Counted from the first letter of the stretch, positions 7,661-16,646 are shown. The stretch is 28,400 bases of DNA from an uncultured Gluconobacter sp. (GCA_937880175.1 CALFLO010000119.1:1-28400), one strand, 5' to 3'. The notes: generated by a model from the letters alone, not told the origin. Translations and numbers: made by a program.

Positions 7661-8785
7661 TTATTGATTATGGAAAGGGTAGTCGGTGTAGCCGTGCGCG
7701 CCGCCGCCATACATCGTCGTCGGGTCCAGCGAGTTGAGTGGCCAGCCATGTTTCAGCCGCGTGGGCAGGTCCGGATTGGCGATGAACTTGCGCCCGAAGC
7801 CGATCATGTCCGCCCAGTCATGCGCCAGCACATGCTGTGCCTTGTGCAGGTCGTAACGGCCCGCGCACAGGATGCGGCCGCCGAAGATGTCGCGCACGCT
7901 GGCGCGGAAGGCGTCCGGCATTTCAGGCGCATTGTCCCAGTCAGCCTCGGCGAGCGAGACATAGGCGATGCCCGCGTCCGCCAGCACGCGCACGGCCGCC
8001 GTATAGGTTTCCGCTGGATTGTCCTCCAGCAGGCCAAGATACACGCGCTCTTCCGTGGTCGTGCCGAACAGCGGGGAAAACCGCACGCCCATCCTGTCGG
8101 GCGTGACGACGGCGGAGACGGCCTCGACCACCTCGCGCAGGAAGCGCAGGCGATTGGACAGGCTGCCGCCATAGGCATCGATGCGGAAATTGGCCCGTTC
8201 GGAGATAAACTGGTTGATCAGGTAGCCATTGGCTGCGTGGATCTCTACCCCATCGAAGCCTGCGGACAGCGCGTTGCGCGCCGCCTGTGCATACATCTCC
8301 ACCAGTTCCTGGATTTCGGGAATGGTCAGCGCGCGTGGCACATCAGGGGGTACCAGCTTTCCTGTACCCGGCCCCGTGGGGATGAACACGTTTACGCCTG
8401 TTGCCGCGACCGCGGACGGAGCGATCGGTGCCTCATGACCGGGCTGCAATGCCCGGTGGGACACGCGGCCCACATGCCACAATTGTGCAAAGATGGGCCG
8501 CCGCTTTGCGTGTACCGCATCGGTGACCAGCTTCCAGCCCGCGACCTGCTCGGGTGAATAGATGCCTGGCGTCCAGGCATAGCCCTGCCCGCGGGGTTCG
8601 ATCTGCGTACCTTCGGTAATCAGGAAACCCGCCTGCGTGCGCTGCGCGTAATACTCGGCCATCAGCGCGTTGGGAATATCGCCCGGTTGGGTGCTGCGGC
8701 AGCGTGTCAGTGGTGGCAGGAAGATCCGGTTTTCCAGCGACAGGTCGCCCAGTCGCACAGGTTCGAATAAAGAAGATGAAGACAT
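7661..8785 (-). CDS. Old Yellow Enzyme family alkene reductase (NemA-like)
   Basis: A 374-residue FMN-dependent TIM-barrel ene-reductase. It opens with LFEPVRLGDLSLENRIFLPPLTRCRS (flavin-contacting Thr27) and carries the substrate-anchoring pair His183 and Asn186 in EIHAANGYLINQF, followed by RIDAYGGSLSNRLRFL and a C-terminal FMN-phosphate segment near DMIGFGRKFIANPDLP. ATG 8785 is preferred to TTG 8791 because AGGG lies six bases before it. It is the first gene of a two-gene operon with the aldehyde dehydrogenase and is divergent from the HxlR regulator at 8901. In related organisms such enzymes reduce N-ethylmaleimide, quinones, nitro compounds or enones using NADPH; this points to an electrophile response, with the specific inducer unknown. 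Confidence 0.93.
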   Translation of the reverse strand: MSSSSLFEPVRLGDLSLENRIFLPPLTRCRSTQPGDIPNALMAEYYAQRTQAGFLITEGTQIEPRGQGYAWTPGIYSPEQVAGWKLVTDAVHAKRRPIFAQLWHVGRVSHRALQPGHEAPIAPSAVAATGVNVFIPTGPGTGKLVPPDVPRALTIPEIQELVEMYAQAARNALSAGFDGVEIHAANGYLINQFISERANFRIDAYGGSLSNRLRFLREVVEAVSAVVTPDRMGVRFSPLFGTTTEERVYLGLLEDNPAETYTAAVRVLADAGIAYVSLAEADWDNAPEMPDAFRASVRDIFGGRILCAGRYDLHKAQHVLAHDWADMIGFGRKFIANPDLPTRLKHGWPLNSLDPTTMYGGGAHGYTDYPFHNQ

Positions 8786-8852
8786 GATCAACCCTGTTTA
8801 TAAATGCAGGCCATCTGTCCGGCCCGCATGTAAACATTGACCCAGCCTGCGG

Positions 8853-8870
8853 TGTGCGCAAGAACGCACA
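8853..8870. promoter_or_regulatory. Inverted repeat between divergent genes, candidate HxlR operator
   Basis: TGTGCG (8853-8858) and CGCACA (8865-8870) form a perfect 6-6-6 palindrome in the 115-base gap between the Old Yellow Enzyme and HxlR genes. Position between divergent promoters suggests it controls both. I could not place convincing -35/-10 boxes for either direction. Confidence 0.5.
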
Positions 8871-8900
8871 TAAACCGCCACTAGTGTCAGGAATGATACC

Positions 8901-9263
8901 ATGCCCCGCATTCGTCACACCACGCTGGCCTGTAGCCCCGGTTGCACGGTGGAAGCCACGCTGGAACTGTTTGGCGGGAAGTGGAAGGCGTTGATCCTGT
9001 ATCACCTGTTCGAGGACGGAGTGCTGCGGTTCGGCGAACTGCGCCGTCGCCTTCCCAACGTCACGCAGCGGATGCTGACCAATCAGTTGCGCGAACTCGA
9101 GGCAGACGGACTGGTGTCACGCACCGTTTTTCCCGAGGTGCCACCGCATGTGGACTACGCCCTGACCGAGCTGGGAAAGACGCTGAAGCCAGTTATTCAG
9201 GCGCTCAAGAAGTGGGGGGATCGGTATGCGCATTCTGTCCAGCGGAACACAGCTGCTGATTGA
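8901..9263 (+). CDS. HxlR-family winged-helix transcriptional regulator
   Basis: A 120-residue regulator with the family signature VEATLELFGGKWKALILYHLFEDGVLRFGELRRRLPNVTQRMLTNQLRELEADGLV (about 17-72) and the wing R-T-V-F-x-E-V-P-P-H-V-D-Y-A-L-T. Two cysteines lie in the N-terminal arm, Cys11 and Cys15. In characterised HxlR members such as YodB, HypR and QorR an N-terminal cysteine senses quinones, diamide or aldehydes. The gene is divergent from the Old Yellow Enzyme operon, which fits local redox control of it through the palindrome at 8853-8870. The cysteine-sensor role is inference. Confidence 0.93.
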   Translation: MPRIRHTTLACSPGCTVEATLELFGGKWKALILYHLFEDGVLRFGELRRRLPNVTQRMLTNQLRELEADGLVSRTVFPEVPPHVDYALTELGKTLKPVIQALKKWGDRYAHSVQRNTAAD

Positions 9264-9304
9264 GATTGACGGCGAAGCGTTATGGACAATTCCTGCAGCA
9301 ATCT

Positions 9305-9353
9305 GCCTGTCGGCATAGCAGAAGCAGAGCGGACAGGCAGCAGTCGCCTCTTC
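9305..9353 (+). repeat. Intergenic two-hairpin repeat, copy C
   Basis: Arms GCCTGTCGGC (9305-9314) and GCGGACAGGC (9329-9338) pair with one mismatch; the second stem AGGC (9335-9338) with GCCT (9346-9349) overlaps it and is followed by CTTCTC. The core after the first arm matches copies A and B closely. It lies in the 134-base gap between the convergent HxlR and arsO genes. Confidence 0.65.
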
Positions 9354-9397
9354 TCGGCCGTGTTCAGACTTGCTCAAAGTTTCGATAAGCAGACCTT

Positions 9398-10465
9398 CTA
9401 TATCGGCGACGCAAGCCAGGCCGCCAGTTGCCGGACCATGGATCTGGCGACACGGCCGGCGCCCAGCAGCGTGGCGGATGCGGGCCCACACCAGGAGCCA
9501 TAACCCAGCAGCCAGAGACGTGGCTCCCTGACGGCCTGCTGCCCGTTAACACGGATCAAGCCGTCCGGCTCGATCACGTCGAGTGATGCAAATACACCGA
9601 GCGCGGGTCGGAAGCCGGTACACCAGATGATCCTATCGATGGCTTCTTCCCGCCCGTCGGGCCAGACGACGCCCGTCGCCGTCACACGTACAAACGGGCG
9701 CACCGCGTGGAGCACGCCTCGCTCCCTGGCGGCGCGCACAGGTGGGACCATGACGATATCGCCAAAGCCGCTGGTGGGCATGGCCGACGGGCCGCCGAGA
9801 ACGCGAGCGGTCGCCCGCTCGAACAGGACCCGTCCGTCCACGTCATCGGGCAGAAAGATGGGATCATGCAGCGTGACCCATGTTGCCTGAGCGACAAGCG
9901 ACAGCTCCGCCATAATCTGTGCCCCGGAGTTGCCCCCACCCACCACCAGTACACGTCGGCCGGCAAAGGGCGCGGCATTCCGGTAATGGCTGGAATGGAG
10001 TTGCGTCCCGCCGAAGAGGTCACGCCCCGCGACATCGGGAACAAAGGGGGCTGACCACGTACCGGTCGCCCCGATAACCGCACGGCCAAGAAAATCACCC
10101 GCGCTGGTTCTGACAGTCAGAAGTTTTCCGTTCGCGCGCTCCACACACTCGACCATGACCGGATGGCGGATCGGCGGCGCATAGCGCGCCTCGTAGCGGT
10201 GCAGATAGTCCAACACCTCGTCACGGGTCGGATAGCCGCCATCCGGCGTGTCTGGCATCGGCCAGCCGGGCAGCGAACTGTAGGACGCGGGTGAAAACAG
10301 ATGCAGGGAGTCCCAGCCATGCACCCATGCACCACCCGCCTGCGTCCCGTTATCAAGAATGACGTAACGCAGTCCGGTCCGTCGTAGAAAATACGACGCG
10401 GCGAGGGCCGCCTGACCGCCTCCCACGATCACAACATCGAACTGTTCCGCCATTGCCCGGCTCAC
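9398..10465 (-). CDS. arsO: ArsO-type flavin-dependent monooxygenase, last gene of the ars operon
   Basis: A 355-residue class B-like flavoprotein monooxygenase. It has an N-terminal FAD dinucleotide motif VVIVGGGQAALAASYF (about 11-26), a central NADPH motif VLVVGGGNSGAQIMAEL and the C-terminal IIWCTGFRPALGVF segment. The protein and its position after arsH match the arsenic-linked ArsO family, whose reaction is not well defined; oxidation of arsenical species is the usual proposal. GTG 10465 overlaps the arsH stop as GTGA and has GGAAAG upstream, so coupling favours it; ATG 10453 (MAEQFDVVIVGGG) is the alternative. The convergent neighbour is the HxlR gene, with repeat copy C between. Confidence 0.85.
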   Translation of the reverse strand: MSRAMAEQFDVVIVGGGQAALAASYFLRRTGLRYVILDNGTQAGGAWVHGWDSLHLFSPASYSSLPGWPMPDTPDGGYPTRDEVLDYLHRYEARYAPPIRHPVMVECVERANGKLLTVRTSAGDFLGRAVIGATGTWSAPFVPDVAGRDLFGGTQLHSSHYRNAAPFAGRRVLVVGGGNSGAQIMAELSLVAQATWVTLHDPIFLPDDVDGRVLFERATARVLGGPSAMPTSGFGDIVMVPPVRAARERGVLHAVRPFVRVTATGVVWPDGREEAIDRIIWCTGFRPALGVFASLDVIEPDGLIRVNGQQAVREPRLWLLGYGSWCGPASATLLGAGRVARSMVRQLAAWLASPI

Positions 10466-11183
10466 AGACTTTCCGGGAGACGGAATTCCGCCTTGCGTTC
10501 GCTGTAGCGATCAACGAGGTAGTCGGCCCGGTCGCGCAGCAGCCATGTGAACTTCATCAGCTCCTCCATGACATCTACCATCCGGTCATAGAGGGGGGAT
10601 GGCTTCATCCGGTCATCGTCACCGAACTGGGTATAGGCCATCGGCACGCTGGACTGATTGGGGACGGTGAACATCCGCATCCACCGGCCCAGCACCCGTA
10701 GGGCATTGACGGAATTGAAGCTCTGCGATCCACCCGAAACCTGCATGACCGCCAGCGTACGGCCCTGCGTCGGGCGGATTGAGCCTTCGGACAACGGCAG
10801 CCAGTCGATCTGGTTCTTGAACACGGCAGTGATGTTGCCGTGCCGTTCGGGGCTGCACCAGACCTGACCTTCCGACCAGATCGAGAGTTTCCGCAGTTCC
10901 TGCACTTTCGGATGGGTCGCGGGCACGGAATCCGCTACCGGCAGGTCGGTCGGGTCGAACACCCGTGTCTCGGCGCCGAGGACTTTCAGAATGCGCTCTG
11001 CCTCCAGCACCAGCAGGCGGCTGAACGAGCGGGGACGCAAAGAGCCATAGAGCAGAAGGATACGCGGCGGATGGTCCACACGCGGTTGCGGTTCCAGCCG
11101 CGCGAGATCGACCTGTTCAAGATATTCGGGGTGAAGGGCCGGCAAGTCAGGTTCAGTCATTGTGATATCGGTCCATTCATGCA

Positions 11184-11184
<1 letters not shown>
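10462..11184 (-). CDS. arsH: ArsH NADPH-dependent FMN reductase / organoarsenical oxidase
   Basis: A 240-residue flavodoxin-fold protein with the FMN phosphate loop LLLYGSLRPRSFSRLL (44-58), the SPERHGNITAVFKNQIDWLPL segment and the VSGGSQSFNSVNALR loop, all diagnostic of ArsH. ArsH oxidises trivalent organoarsenicals to less toxic pentavalent forms using NADPH. ATG 11184 shares one base with the arsB stop (TAATG), giving tight coupling; ATG 11160 is a possible internal start. The open frame continues upstream to 11646, but that part is a shadow of arsB. The stop overlaps the arsO start. Confidence 0.94.
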
Positions 11185-12478
<1,294 letters not shown>

Positions 12479-12479
<1 letters not shown>

Positions 12480-12901
12480 CAGGAGATCCGCTTTCCGGAT
12501 TCATCGACGATCTTCTCGCCGTCCTCTTTGACGAAAGCGCCCCGCTGCGGGTTGGGCAGGATTTCCAGAGCCGCCTCGGACGGACGGCAGAGCGCAACAC
12601 CGAGGGGGGTGACGACGATCGGCCGGTTCATCAGGATCGGGTGTGCGATCATGGCGTCGATCAGCGTATCGTCCGTCAGGGTCGGATTATCGAGGCCGAG
12701 CTCGTGAAAGGGCGTGCCCTTTTCCCGCAGGACCGAGCGCACCGGAAGCCCCATACGGGCGATCAGATCGACCAGTTCGGCCCGGCTCGGCGGCGTTTTC
12801 AGATATTCGATGATCCGGGGCTCCTCGCCGCTGTTGCGGATCAGTGCCAGCACGTTGCGCGACGTGCCGCAGGCCGGATTGTGGTAGATCGTGATGGTCA
12901 T
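12479..12901 (-). CDS. arsC: Glutaredoxin-dependent arsenate reductase ArsC
   Basis: A 140-residue ArsC of the R773/Spx type that reduces arsenate to arsenite with glutathione and glutaredoxin. Catalytic Cys11 lies in YHNPACGTSRN, and the two arginines that bind oxyanion are in ILMNRPIVVTPLGVALCRP. Length equals that of the plasmid R773 enzyme within a residue. The start ATG overlaps the arsR stop by four bases and the stop overlaps arsB, so the reductase and the pump are made together, as the pathway requires. Confidence 0.96.
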
Positions 12902-13251
12902 GGGCAGGATTCCCGGGATGGGCAGCAGGAGGACAGGTTCGCGACCAGGGGCGCGCAGAGTTCGGGGCTGCCCGCACAGCAGTCTCTTACGAGGAAGAGC
13001 ATCAGGTCGCGCAAGCGCGGAAGGCGCGCACGATAGACGATCAGCCGGCTGTGGCGCTGCGAGGTCAGCAGGCCGGCACGGGTCAGGGTGGCAAGATGGG
13101 CCGAGATCGTGTTCTGCGGGACATCGAGATGCCGCGCGACGTCTCCGGCGGGTAGTCCGTCCGGTTCGTGGCGCACCAGCAGGCGGAAGATCTCCATTCG
13201 CGTGGACTGCGACAGAGCGCTCAGGGCAGCGAGGGCAGATTCTGTATCCAT
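12898..13251 (-). CDS. arsR: ArsR/SmtB-family arsenite-responsive repressor
   Basis: A 117-residue winged-helix repressor: SALSQSTRMEIFRLLVRHEP (11-30), recognition region DVPQNTISAHLATLTRAGLL and wing SRLIVYRA. The classic alpha-3 ELCVCDL site is absent. Instead cysteines cluster at the C-terminus: Cys91-Cys92, Cys99, Cys109-Cys110 and Cys116. This resembles the Acidithiobacillus ferrooxidans type, in which a CC pair plus a third cysteine binds As(III); the extra pair near the end is unusual. It is the first gene of the five-gene operon and presumably autoregulates it. AGTCAA at 13281-13286 gives TTGACT on the coding strand, a candidate -35, but a matching -10 is not clear. Confidence 0.93.
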   Translation of the reverse strand: MDTESALAALSALSQSTRMEIFRLLVRHEPDGLPAGDVARHLDVPQNTISAHLATLTRAGLLTSQRHSRLIVYRARLPRLRDLMLFLVRDCCAGSPELCAPLVANLSSCCPSRESCP

Positions 13252-13328
13252 AAATCGACGATCACGGATATATTGGATGAAGTCAAGACTACCGAGGACA
13301 TGCCTCGTTCAAAACCTGGAATACGGTG

Positions 13329-14024
13329 TCACACGCCGAACAGGCGGCCGATTCCGCCCGTGACGATCATCGCAACAATACCCCAGAACGTCACACGCAG
13401 TGCTGGCCGCAGAGGCGCCGCGCCGCCGGCAAGCGCGCCGACGACGCCCAAAACGGCGAGAACCACGACCGAGGTCAGGGACACGCCCCAGGACACCCAC
13501 GCCACGGGCGTCAGAACCGCCGCCAGCACAGGCAGTAGTGCTCCGGATGAAAAGGCGGTTGCCGAGGCGAATGCCGCCTGTATGGGTCTTGCCGCTGTGG
13601 CCTCGGACAGACCCAGTTCATCCCTGGCATGAGCACCGAGCGCATCATGTTTCATAAGGGCGACGGCGACCTCGTGTGAGAGGTCTCCATCCAGTCCTCT
13701 TTTCTGATAGATCCCGGCCAGTTCGGCGACCTCCCCCTCCCAGTCCGTGGCCAGCTCCTGTTTCTCGCGGGCGATGTCGGCATGTTCGGAATCGGCCTGG
13801 GAACTGACCGAGACATACTCGCCCGCCGCCATGGACAGGGCGCCCGCGACAAGCGCGGATAGTCCCGCGATGAGAATGCTGCCGCGTGTCGCATGAGAGC
13901 TGGCAACGCCGACGATGAGGCTGCCGGTCGACAGCGTTCCGTCATTGGCGCCGAGAACGGCCGCGCGCAGCCACCCCAGTTTCTCGACGGCATGGCGTTC
14001 GACCAGAGGATGGAGACGCGACAT
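13329..14024 (-). CDS. VIT1/CCC1-family Fe2+/Mn2+ transporter
   Basis: A 231-residue membrane protein. It starts MSRLHPLVERHAVEKLGWLRAAVLGANDGTLSTGSLIVGVA, the VIT-family N-terminal helix, then AGALSMAAGEYVSVSSQADSEHADIAREK, whose acidic residues line the metal path. A cytoplasmic helical segment (about 85-140) with scattered Glu and His residues precedes three C-terminal hydrophobic segments. Family members move Fe2+ or Mn2+ out of the cytosol. ATG 14024 has AGGT upstream; longer frames to 14123 lack a site. It ends 77 bases before arsR on the same strand with no clear terminator, so some read-through into ars is possible. It is divergent from the cytochrome b561 gene. Confidence 0.9.
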   Translation of the reverse strand: MSRLHPLVERHAVEKLGWLRAAVLGANDGTLSTGSLIVGVASSHATRGSILIAGLSALVAGALSMAAGEYVSVSSQADSEHADIAREKQELATDWEGEVAELAGIYQKRGLDGDLSHEVAVALMKHDALGAHARDELGLSEATAARPIQAAFASATAFSSGALLPVLAAVLTPVAWVSWGVSLTSVVVLAVLGVVGALAGGAAPLRPALRVTFWGIVAMIVTGGIGRLFGV

Positions 14025-14220
14025 AAGGTGACCTGTTGCTTCTGATAAATACAAACCAGATTTAGGCCCCTGTTTTTGCCACGGCAATAGGCATTTTATT
14101 CTGGTATTGCGAGCTATTTTCAATAGTATTTATATTTTCGTAAAATATTCTCTGTTCAGAATCCTGTCAGGTAAGCATGATATGGAAGTGAATCCAGGGT
14201 TCCTTTTCACCGAGACGCAT

Positions 14221-14787
14221 ATGCCTTGTTCAACGCCGGACATTACCGACACCCTGCGCTACGACAGGCCGACGATCGTCCTTCACTGGACCACCGCCTT
14301 TCTGGTGCTGCTTCAGTTTGCTCTTGGCGAAACCTGGAACTGGCCGGCAAAACCCGTCCATCATCTGATGGTCGTCGCGCATCTGACCGTCGGTATCCTG
14401 CTGACGGTGATCATGGCGTTCCGCATAGTCTGGCGTCTGACGAAAGGCCGGCATCTGTCGGACCTTCTCCGTCCAGTGGACCGGGTATGCGCTCTCGGGG
14501 CGGAGTACACACTCTATGGGCTGCTTCTGGCGGAAATCGTGCTGGGCTACCTCTGGCGATGGGGTGCCGGACAGACGATGAGTTTTTTCGGACTCCTGAT
14601 CCCCTCCCCATTCGCGCGGCTCCCGCCGAACACCGTAGCGTGGCTTCAGAGCCTGCATGACTGGAATGCGTGGCTGATCATGGGTCTTGCGACAGGCCAT
14701 GGCGGAGCGGCACTTTTTCATCAGTTCGTCCTGAAGGACAAAGTGCTTGGACGTATACTGCCGCAGTGTTTCTTGCCTCGTCAGTGA
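14221..14787 (+). CDS. Cytochrome b561-type di-heme membrane protein
   Basis: A 188-residue four-helix membrane protein of the bacterial b561 (CybB) type. Candidate heme-ligand histidines are in TIVLHWTTAFLVLLQF, HHLMVVAHLTVG, WLQSLHDWNAW and GLATGHGGAALFHQF, one set per helix as in the family. The start RYDRPTIVLHW follows the usual short N-terminus. ATG 14221 gives the family-like N-terminus; ATG 14182, which has CAGGTAAG upstream, would add 13 residues and cannot be excluded. It probably shuttles electrons from membrane quinol to an acceptor; no partner oxidase gene is adjacent. Confidence 0.88.
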   Translation: MPCSTPDITDTLRYDRPTIVLHWTTAFLVLLQFALGETWNWPAKPVHHLMVVAHLTVGILLTVIMAFRIVWRLTKGRHLSDLLRPVDRVCALGAEYTLYGLLLAEIVLGYLWRWGAGQTMSFFGLLIPSPFARLPPNTVAWLQSLHDWNAWLIMGLATGHGGAALFHQFVLKDKVLGRILPQCFLPRQ

Positions 14788-14995
14788 GGCGATCGGAGCC
14801 TTGTCTGATTTTCATGACTGGGCAGCACCATGATGCTGGATCGCCAACAACGTCAGCTTTTTTCGGCTTCCGTTGAACAGCAGACGTTTCGCTGTTCCGA
14901 CCTTCCCGGACATTTGAACGTGCTGAATTAATGGTCGCCTCCGCCGAGGCGAGGCCCGCATACGCCGATGCATCGGATAAGGCATTTGGCCGCTG
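14788..14995. other. Spacer after cytochrome b561, unexplained
   Basis: A short AGGC...GCCT stem (14787-14802) followed by a T-rich stretch may end the cytochrome gene. The rest (14812-14990) has short open frames on both strands that I do not recognise. Given the gene remnants that follow, it may be further debris. Confidence 0.3.
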
Positions 14996-15185
14996 CTAAG
15001 TCGTTTTGGGAAACAGTCCGGCAACCCAGTCTATGAACACGCGCACCCGTGGTGAGAGCTGCCGGTTGCGCGGATAGAGCAATGAGACTGGCGTCGGCGA
15101 TGGTGGAGAATCGGGCAGAATCGTCACGAGAGTCCCCTGCACCAGATCCCGTTCGACATGGTAACGAGGAACCTGGATCAGCCCG
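14996..15185 (-). pseudogene. C-terminal fragment of a LysR-family regulator
   Basis: About 63 residues match the end of a LysR-type effector domain: FGLIQVPRYHVERDLVQGTLVTILPDSPPSPTPVSLLYPRNRQLSPRVRVFIDWVAGLF, then a stop at 14996-14998. The DNA-binding domain and most of the effector domain are missing. The homology ends abruptly near 15185, where an oppositely oriented SDR fragment begins. The open frame continues to 15274 but that part is antisense SDR sequence. Non-functional. Confidence 0.8.
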
Positions 15186-15584
15186 AACCTGAAGGGCACG
15201 TTCAACACGATGCGCGAGGCCGCCAAGCGGCTGCATGACGGCGGGCGGATCATCAATTTCTCGTCCAGCGTCACGGGACTGCTGCAGCCGGGCTACGGCG
15301 TCTATGCCGCCACCAAGGACGCAGTGGAGGCTCTGACGAGCATTCTGGCGAAAGAACTGCGTGGCCGCGCCATCACCGTCAACGCGGTGGCCCCCGGACC
15401 GACTGCGACGGATCTGTTTCTGAACGGAAAATCACCCGAACTCATCGACCGTCTGTCGAAGCTCGCCCCGCTGGAGCAGCTGGGCCAGCCCGAGGACATC
15501 GCCGCCAGCGTCGCCTTCCTGTCCGGCCCGGATGGTGCGTGGATCAACGGCCAGACGCTGCGCGCCAATGGTGGAATCATCTGA
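15186..15584 (+). pseudogene. 3' fragment of a short-chain dehydrogenase/reductase (SDR)
   Basis: About 132 residues of a classical SDR starting within NLKGTFNTMREAAKRL. The catalytic Ser (INFSSSVTG) and Tyr-x3-Lys (YGVYAATKDAVEAL) and the C-terminal PGPTATDLFLNGK...GQPEDIAASVAFLSGPDGAWINGQTLRANGG pattern are present. The N-terminal Rossmann half with TGxxxGxG is missing, so it cannot bind cofactor. The first in-frame ATG is 15210 with no ribosome site. It abuts the LysR tail head-on. Confidence 0.85.
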
Positions 15585-15595
15585 ACCCAGTCCCT

Positions 15596-15620
15596 GGCGT
15601 CCGGCACCGTGCCGGACGCC
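15596..15620 (+). terminator. Very stable hairpin after the SDR fragment
   Basis: GGCGTCCGGCAC (15596-15607) and GTGCCGGACGCC (15609-15620) are perfect 12-base arms around one base. It starts 12 bases after the SDR stop and is followed by TCCTATTCC rather than a T run. Most likely the old terminator of the SDR gene. Confidence 0.6.
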
Positions 15621-15646
15621 TCCTATTCCATGAAAGATTGCGTGCC

Positions 15647-15710
15647 ATGAAACAGATCATCGTCATCACCGGGGCCTCCGGCGGCTTCGGCGCGCTGGCT
15701 GCCCGTGCGC
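15647..15710 (+). pseudogene. 5' fragment of a second SDR gene, cut by an IS4 remnant
   Basis: From ATG 15647 the frame reads MKQIIVITGASGGFGALAARALA, the first strand and cofactor loop of an SDR. The family match stops near 15710, where IS4 transposase sequence begins, and the frame ends at TAG 15731-15733. Only about 21 residues survive. It probably followed the previous SDR gene in an operon. Confidence 0.7.
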
Positions 15711-16262
15711 TTGCCCGATGGCTCGTGGCGTAGCGAACTGAATACCTGGCGCCGTTCGGAACGCAGTGGCGGCGCCCCCTTGGAACCTCTCCCGGTCCGT
15801 GTCCTGCGCTATCGATTGGACGGCGTGGAGAATGGCGACTAAACCTACACGCTGGTGACGACGATCCTTGATCCGGCACACGCACCTGCTTGCGATCTGG
15901 CGGCATTTTATCACGAGCGTTGGGAGATCGAGACCGCGTTCGACGAACTCAAGACCCATCTGCGCGGCGCGCGTCTGTGCTTGAGGAGCAAAACACCGGA
16001 ACTTGTTCGTCAGGAATTCCACGGCCTGATGCTTGCACATTTCACGATACGAAGCCTGATGCATGAAGCGGCGTTGAAGGTAAGAGAAGATCCAGACCGG
16101 CTGTCATTCACCCATAGCCTGCAGGTCATACGCCGCAAGATAGGCCATATGGTCCTGCTTTCCCCCTCGGCAGAGAAATAAAGCGTGACAGAATATCCTG
16201 CTTGAGATTCTTGAAGAGCGCGTCGTCAGCAGTCGCGGAAAATCACGCCATCGCGGCGAGCC
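15711..16262 (+). pseudogene. IS4-family transposase remnant (C-terminal part, degraded)
   Basis: In the frame of 15711 the sequence reads LPDGSWRSELNTWRRSER... to an in-frame TAA at 15840, then continues TYTLVTTILDPAHAPACDLAAFYHERWEIETAFDELKTHLRG. The IS4 signature Y-x2-R-x3-E-x6-K is intact in YHERWEIETAFDELK. Near 16150-16165 the frame shifts: the family-like end QNILLEILEERVVSSRGKSRHRGE is in another frame at about 16189-16260, preceded by TGA where TGG is expected. With an N-terminal truncation, two stops and a frameshift, it is dead. No terminal repeats were found. Confidence 0.8.
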
Positions 16263-16637
16263 TCCACCCTATCAGCCCGAAATCGTCATTATTACCTCTA
16301 AATGAACAGTATTAGGGAGATTTCTCCCCCTTGCCAGCTGTTGAATGCTACCTTGGGTAGCCATTCAACACTGCTGGCTCCTCTTAAAGATAACCTATTG
16401 AGATGCCCGATTTCCCGTTTTGTTTTTTATGTAAGAAACGAAAACGAACAAATACTTAACGAAAAAAGTGGATATAATAGCAGTGGCTTAAAAACTGGGT
16501 CTTGGCGGTCTAGTCACGACTGGCATGATTGAAAGAAGCTGTTGTTGTGGTGATCTCCCACAAATAGGCATTGTGGATATCCGTGAATTCTCAATCAGGT
16601 AATCGGTATAGCCGTTCAGGGAGTTGTCAGCTTCATC
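16263..16637. other. Spacer between the IS4 remnant and the metal-efflux operon
   Basis: No coding frame is supported. It contains the strong hairpin at 16333-16378 and AT-rich leader sequence of the RND operon. Confidence 0.5.
16333..16378. repeat. Long imperfect inverted repeat (hairpin)
   Basis: The left arm GCCAGCTGTTGAATGCTACC (16333-16352) and right arm (16356-16378, ending CTGCTGGC) pair around a TTG loop, with only small indels (an extra AC-type pair of bases and one G in the right arm). It is not followed by a T run. It could be a cruciform, a transposon end relic or a structured RNA; its role is unknown. Confidence 0.65.
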
Positions 16638-16646
16638 TGCTATAAT
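16638..16646 (+). promoter_or_regulatory. Candidate extended -10 promoter of the RND operon
   Basis: TGCTATAAT at 16638-16646 is a perfect extended -10 (TGnTATAAT). No -35 lies at 17 bases, as often for extended -10 promoters; TTGTCA at 16624 is too close. Transcription would start near 16653, 48 bases before the first gene. Confidence 0.45.

Noticed and set aside
7664..8557. Plus-strand 297-codon frame opposite the Old Yellow Enzyme gene
   Set aside because: Low-complexity, Arg/Gln/His-rich translation without any family pattern; antisense shadow of a clear enzyme gene.
13252..13300. Complete sigma-70 promoter for the ars operon
   Set aside because: TTGACT (complement of 13281-13286) is good, but TATATC is only eight bases away and no -10 stands at 16-18 bases; not supported.
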